A DNA stretch of 5,167 bases from Pseudomonadota bacterium (lineage in GTDB: Bacteria; Pseudomonadota; Alphaproteobacteria; Acetobacterales; Acetobacteraceae), in contig JAKAQU010000233.1 in assembly GCA_021819535.1 (NCBI GenBank), positions 1 through 5,167 on the forward strand. The letters are read 5' to 3'. Each line of letters opens with the position of its first letter. Position 1 is the stretch's first letter. The notes beneath the pieces are model-generated. The model was given only the letters and a program-made list of their open reading frames with translations, was not told the origin of the DNA and did no database searches. This document shows positions 4,595 through 5,167 of the stretch, one piece after another. Both the position numbers and the translations under genes were made by a program.

Positions 4595-5161
4595 CTATTT
4601 CGCAACGCCCGGCCGCAACACCAGGGCACGCGGAATCCCGGCGAGATCAGGGATCTGCGCCTGAACGTGAAGCCCGTGCGCCGCGGCCAGCGCGGAGACC
4701 GCCGCTGCCTGTCCGGCGCCAAGCTCGATGACGGCGATGCCGTATGGCGCCAGCAGCGCCGGAAGCCCGGCCATCACCGCGCGATACGCGGCCAGCCCAT
4801 CCGCCCCGCCATCGAGTGCGTCCCGTGGCTCGAAGCGCGCGACCTCTGGCGCGAGGCCGTCGATCGCAGCGGTTTCGATATAAGGCGGATTGCCGAGGAC
4901 GATATCGAAGCCAGCGCGCAAAGCCTGCCCCCAATCGCCGCACAGAAACGCGGCCCGTCCGCCAAGACCGAGTGCCGCGGCATTGCCGGCGGCGATCGCG
5001 AGCGCGTGCGGCGAGCGGTCAACGCCGATGCCGAAAGCCTCGGGAAATTCCGTCAGTGCGGCCAGCAGAAGGCAGCCGCTCCCGGTGCCGAGATCGAGCA
5101 CGCGCCGCACCGCGGCACGCGTCGGCCGCGCCGCGATCGCGGCTGCGACTAGGGTTTCGCT
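4595..5161 (-). CDS. prmC: PrmC, release-factor glutamine N5-methyltransferase (N-terminus missing)
   Basis: PrmC (HemK) uses S-adenosylmethionine to methylate the glutamine of the GGQ motif in release factors RF1 and RF2, which speeds translation termination. The visible 188 codons carry the SAM-binding motif VLDLGTGSG (DLG within about 5090-5099), an acidic strand-end residue in GIGVDRSPHALAIA, the diagnostic NPPY (in IVLGNPPYIE) that holds the substrate glutamine, and FEPRDALDGGADG. About 100 N-terminal residues are absent. Reading leftward from the window edge, the frame is ATC-TAA-AGC-GAA-ACC, giving I-stop-SETLV where the family has PRPD(S/T)E-LV, so a stop at 5164-5162 interrupts the gene at the very end of the sequence. 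No ATG exists before the core; the first GTG (5110) is inside the domain and is not a credible start. prfA would be expected beyond the right edge. Confidence 0.85.
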   Translation of the reverse strand, partial: SETLVAAAIAARPTRAAVRRVLDLGTGSGCLLLAALTEFPEAFGIGVDRSPHALAIAAGNAAALGLGGRAAFLCGDWGQALRAGFDIVLGNPPYIETAAIDGLAPEVARFEPRDALDGGADGLAAYRAVMAGLPALLAPYGIAVIELGAGQAAAVSALAAAHGLHVQAQIPDLAGIPRALVLRPGVAK

Positions 5162-5167
5162 TTAGAT

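Noticed and set aside
4583..5152. 189-codon plus-strand frame opposite prmC
   Set aside because: It is antisense to prmC, whose SAM-binding and NPPY motifs are unmistakable.

Overview
This is a GC-rich chromosomal fragment of an alphaproteobacterium, most likely Acetobacteraceae or another Rhodospirillales member. That assignment rests on family content: an MlaD tail, a DUF2155 protein, a SAM-II riboswitch ahead of metZ, metZ next to apaG, and a DUF4167 gene beside prmC. It is inference, because no taxonomic search was possible. The window looks like core genome. I see no phage, transposase or CRISPR sequence.

Bases 1-1785 (+ strand) hold a tightly packed operon in which each gene overlaps the next by 4-10 bases. 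It comprises the 3' end of mlaD (phospholipid transport), a 71-aa uncharacterised helical protein, a secreted DUF2155 protein with a Pro/Ala-rich linker, and otsB (trehalose-6-phosphate phosphatase). Bases 1786-2103 are non-coding for protein but dense. They hold a tRNA-Gly(CCC) on the minus strand with its promoter, a divergent promoter whose -35 directly abuts the tRNA promoter's -35, a small perfect hairpin, and a SAM-II (metA-motif) riboswitch.

Bases 2104-3787 (+) hold metZ (O-succinylhomoserine sulfhydrylase, methionine synthesis), which the riboswitch should control, followed by apaG. Two strong hairpins at 3802-3847 separate apaG from the convergent minus-strand pair.

That pair is prmC (release-factor glutamine methyltransferase), cut at the right edge, and downstream of it a short DUF4167 gene. 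The DUF4167 gene has its own probable extended -10 promoter and a leader of about 120 bases. The prmC frame meets a TAA only six bases from the window end, exactly where the family's PRPD(S/T)E motif should be. This is either an end-of-sequence artefact or a real disruption.

The clearest regulatory system is the SAM-II/metZ unit, which is of a known type. I did not find convincing evidence of a wholly undescribed system. The more unusual points are otsB at the end of the mla-type operon, the back-to-back tRNA/met promoters, the palindromic element after apaG, and the end of prmC.
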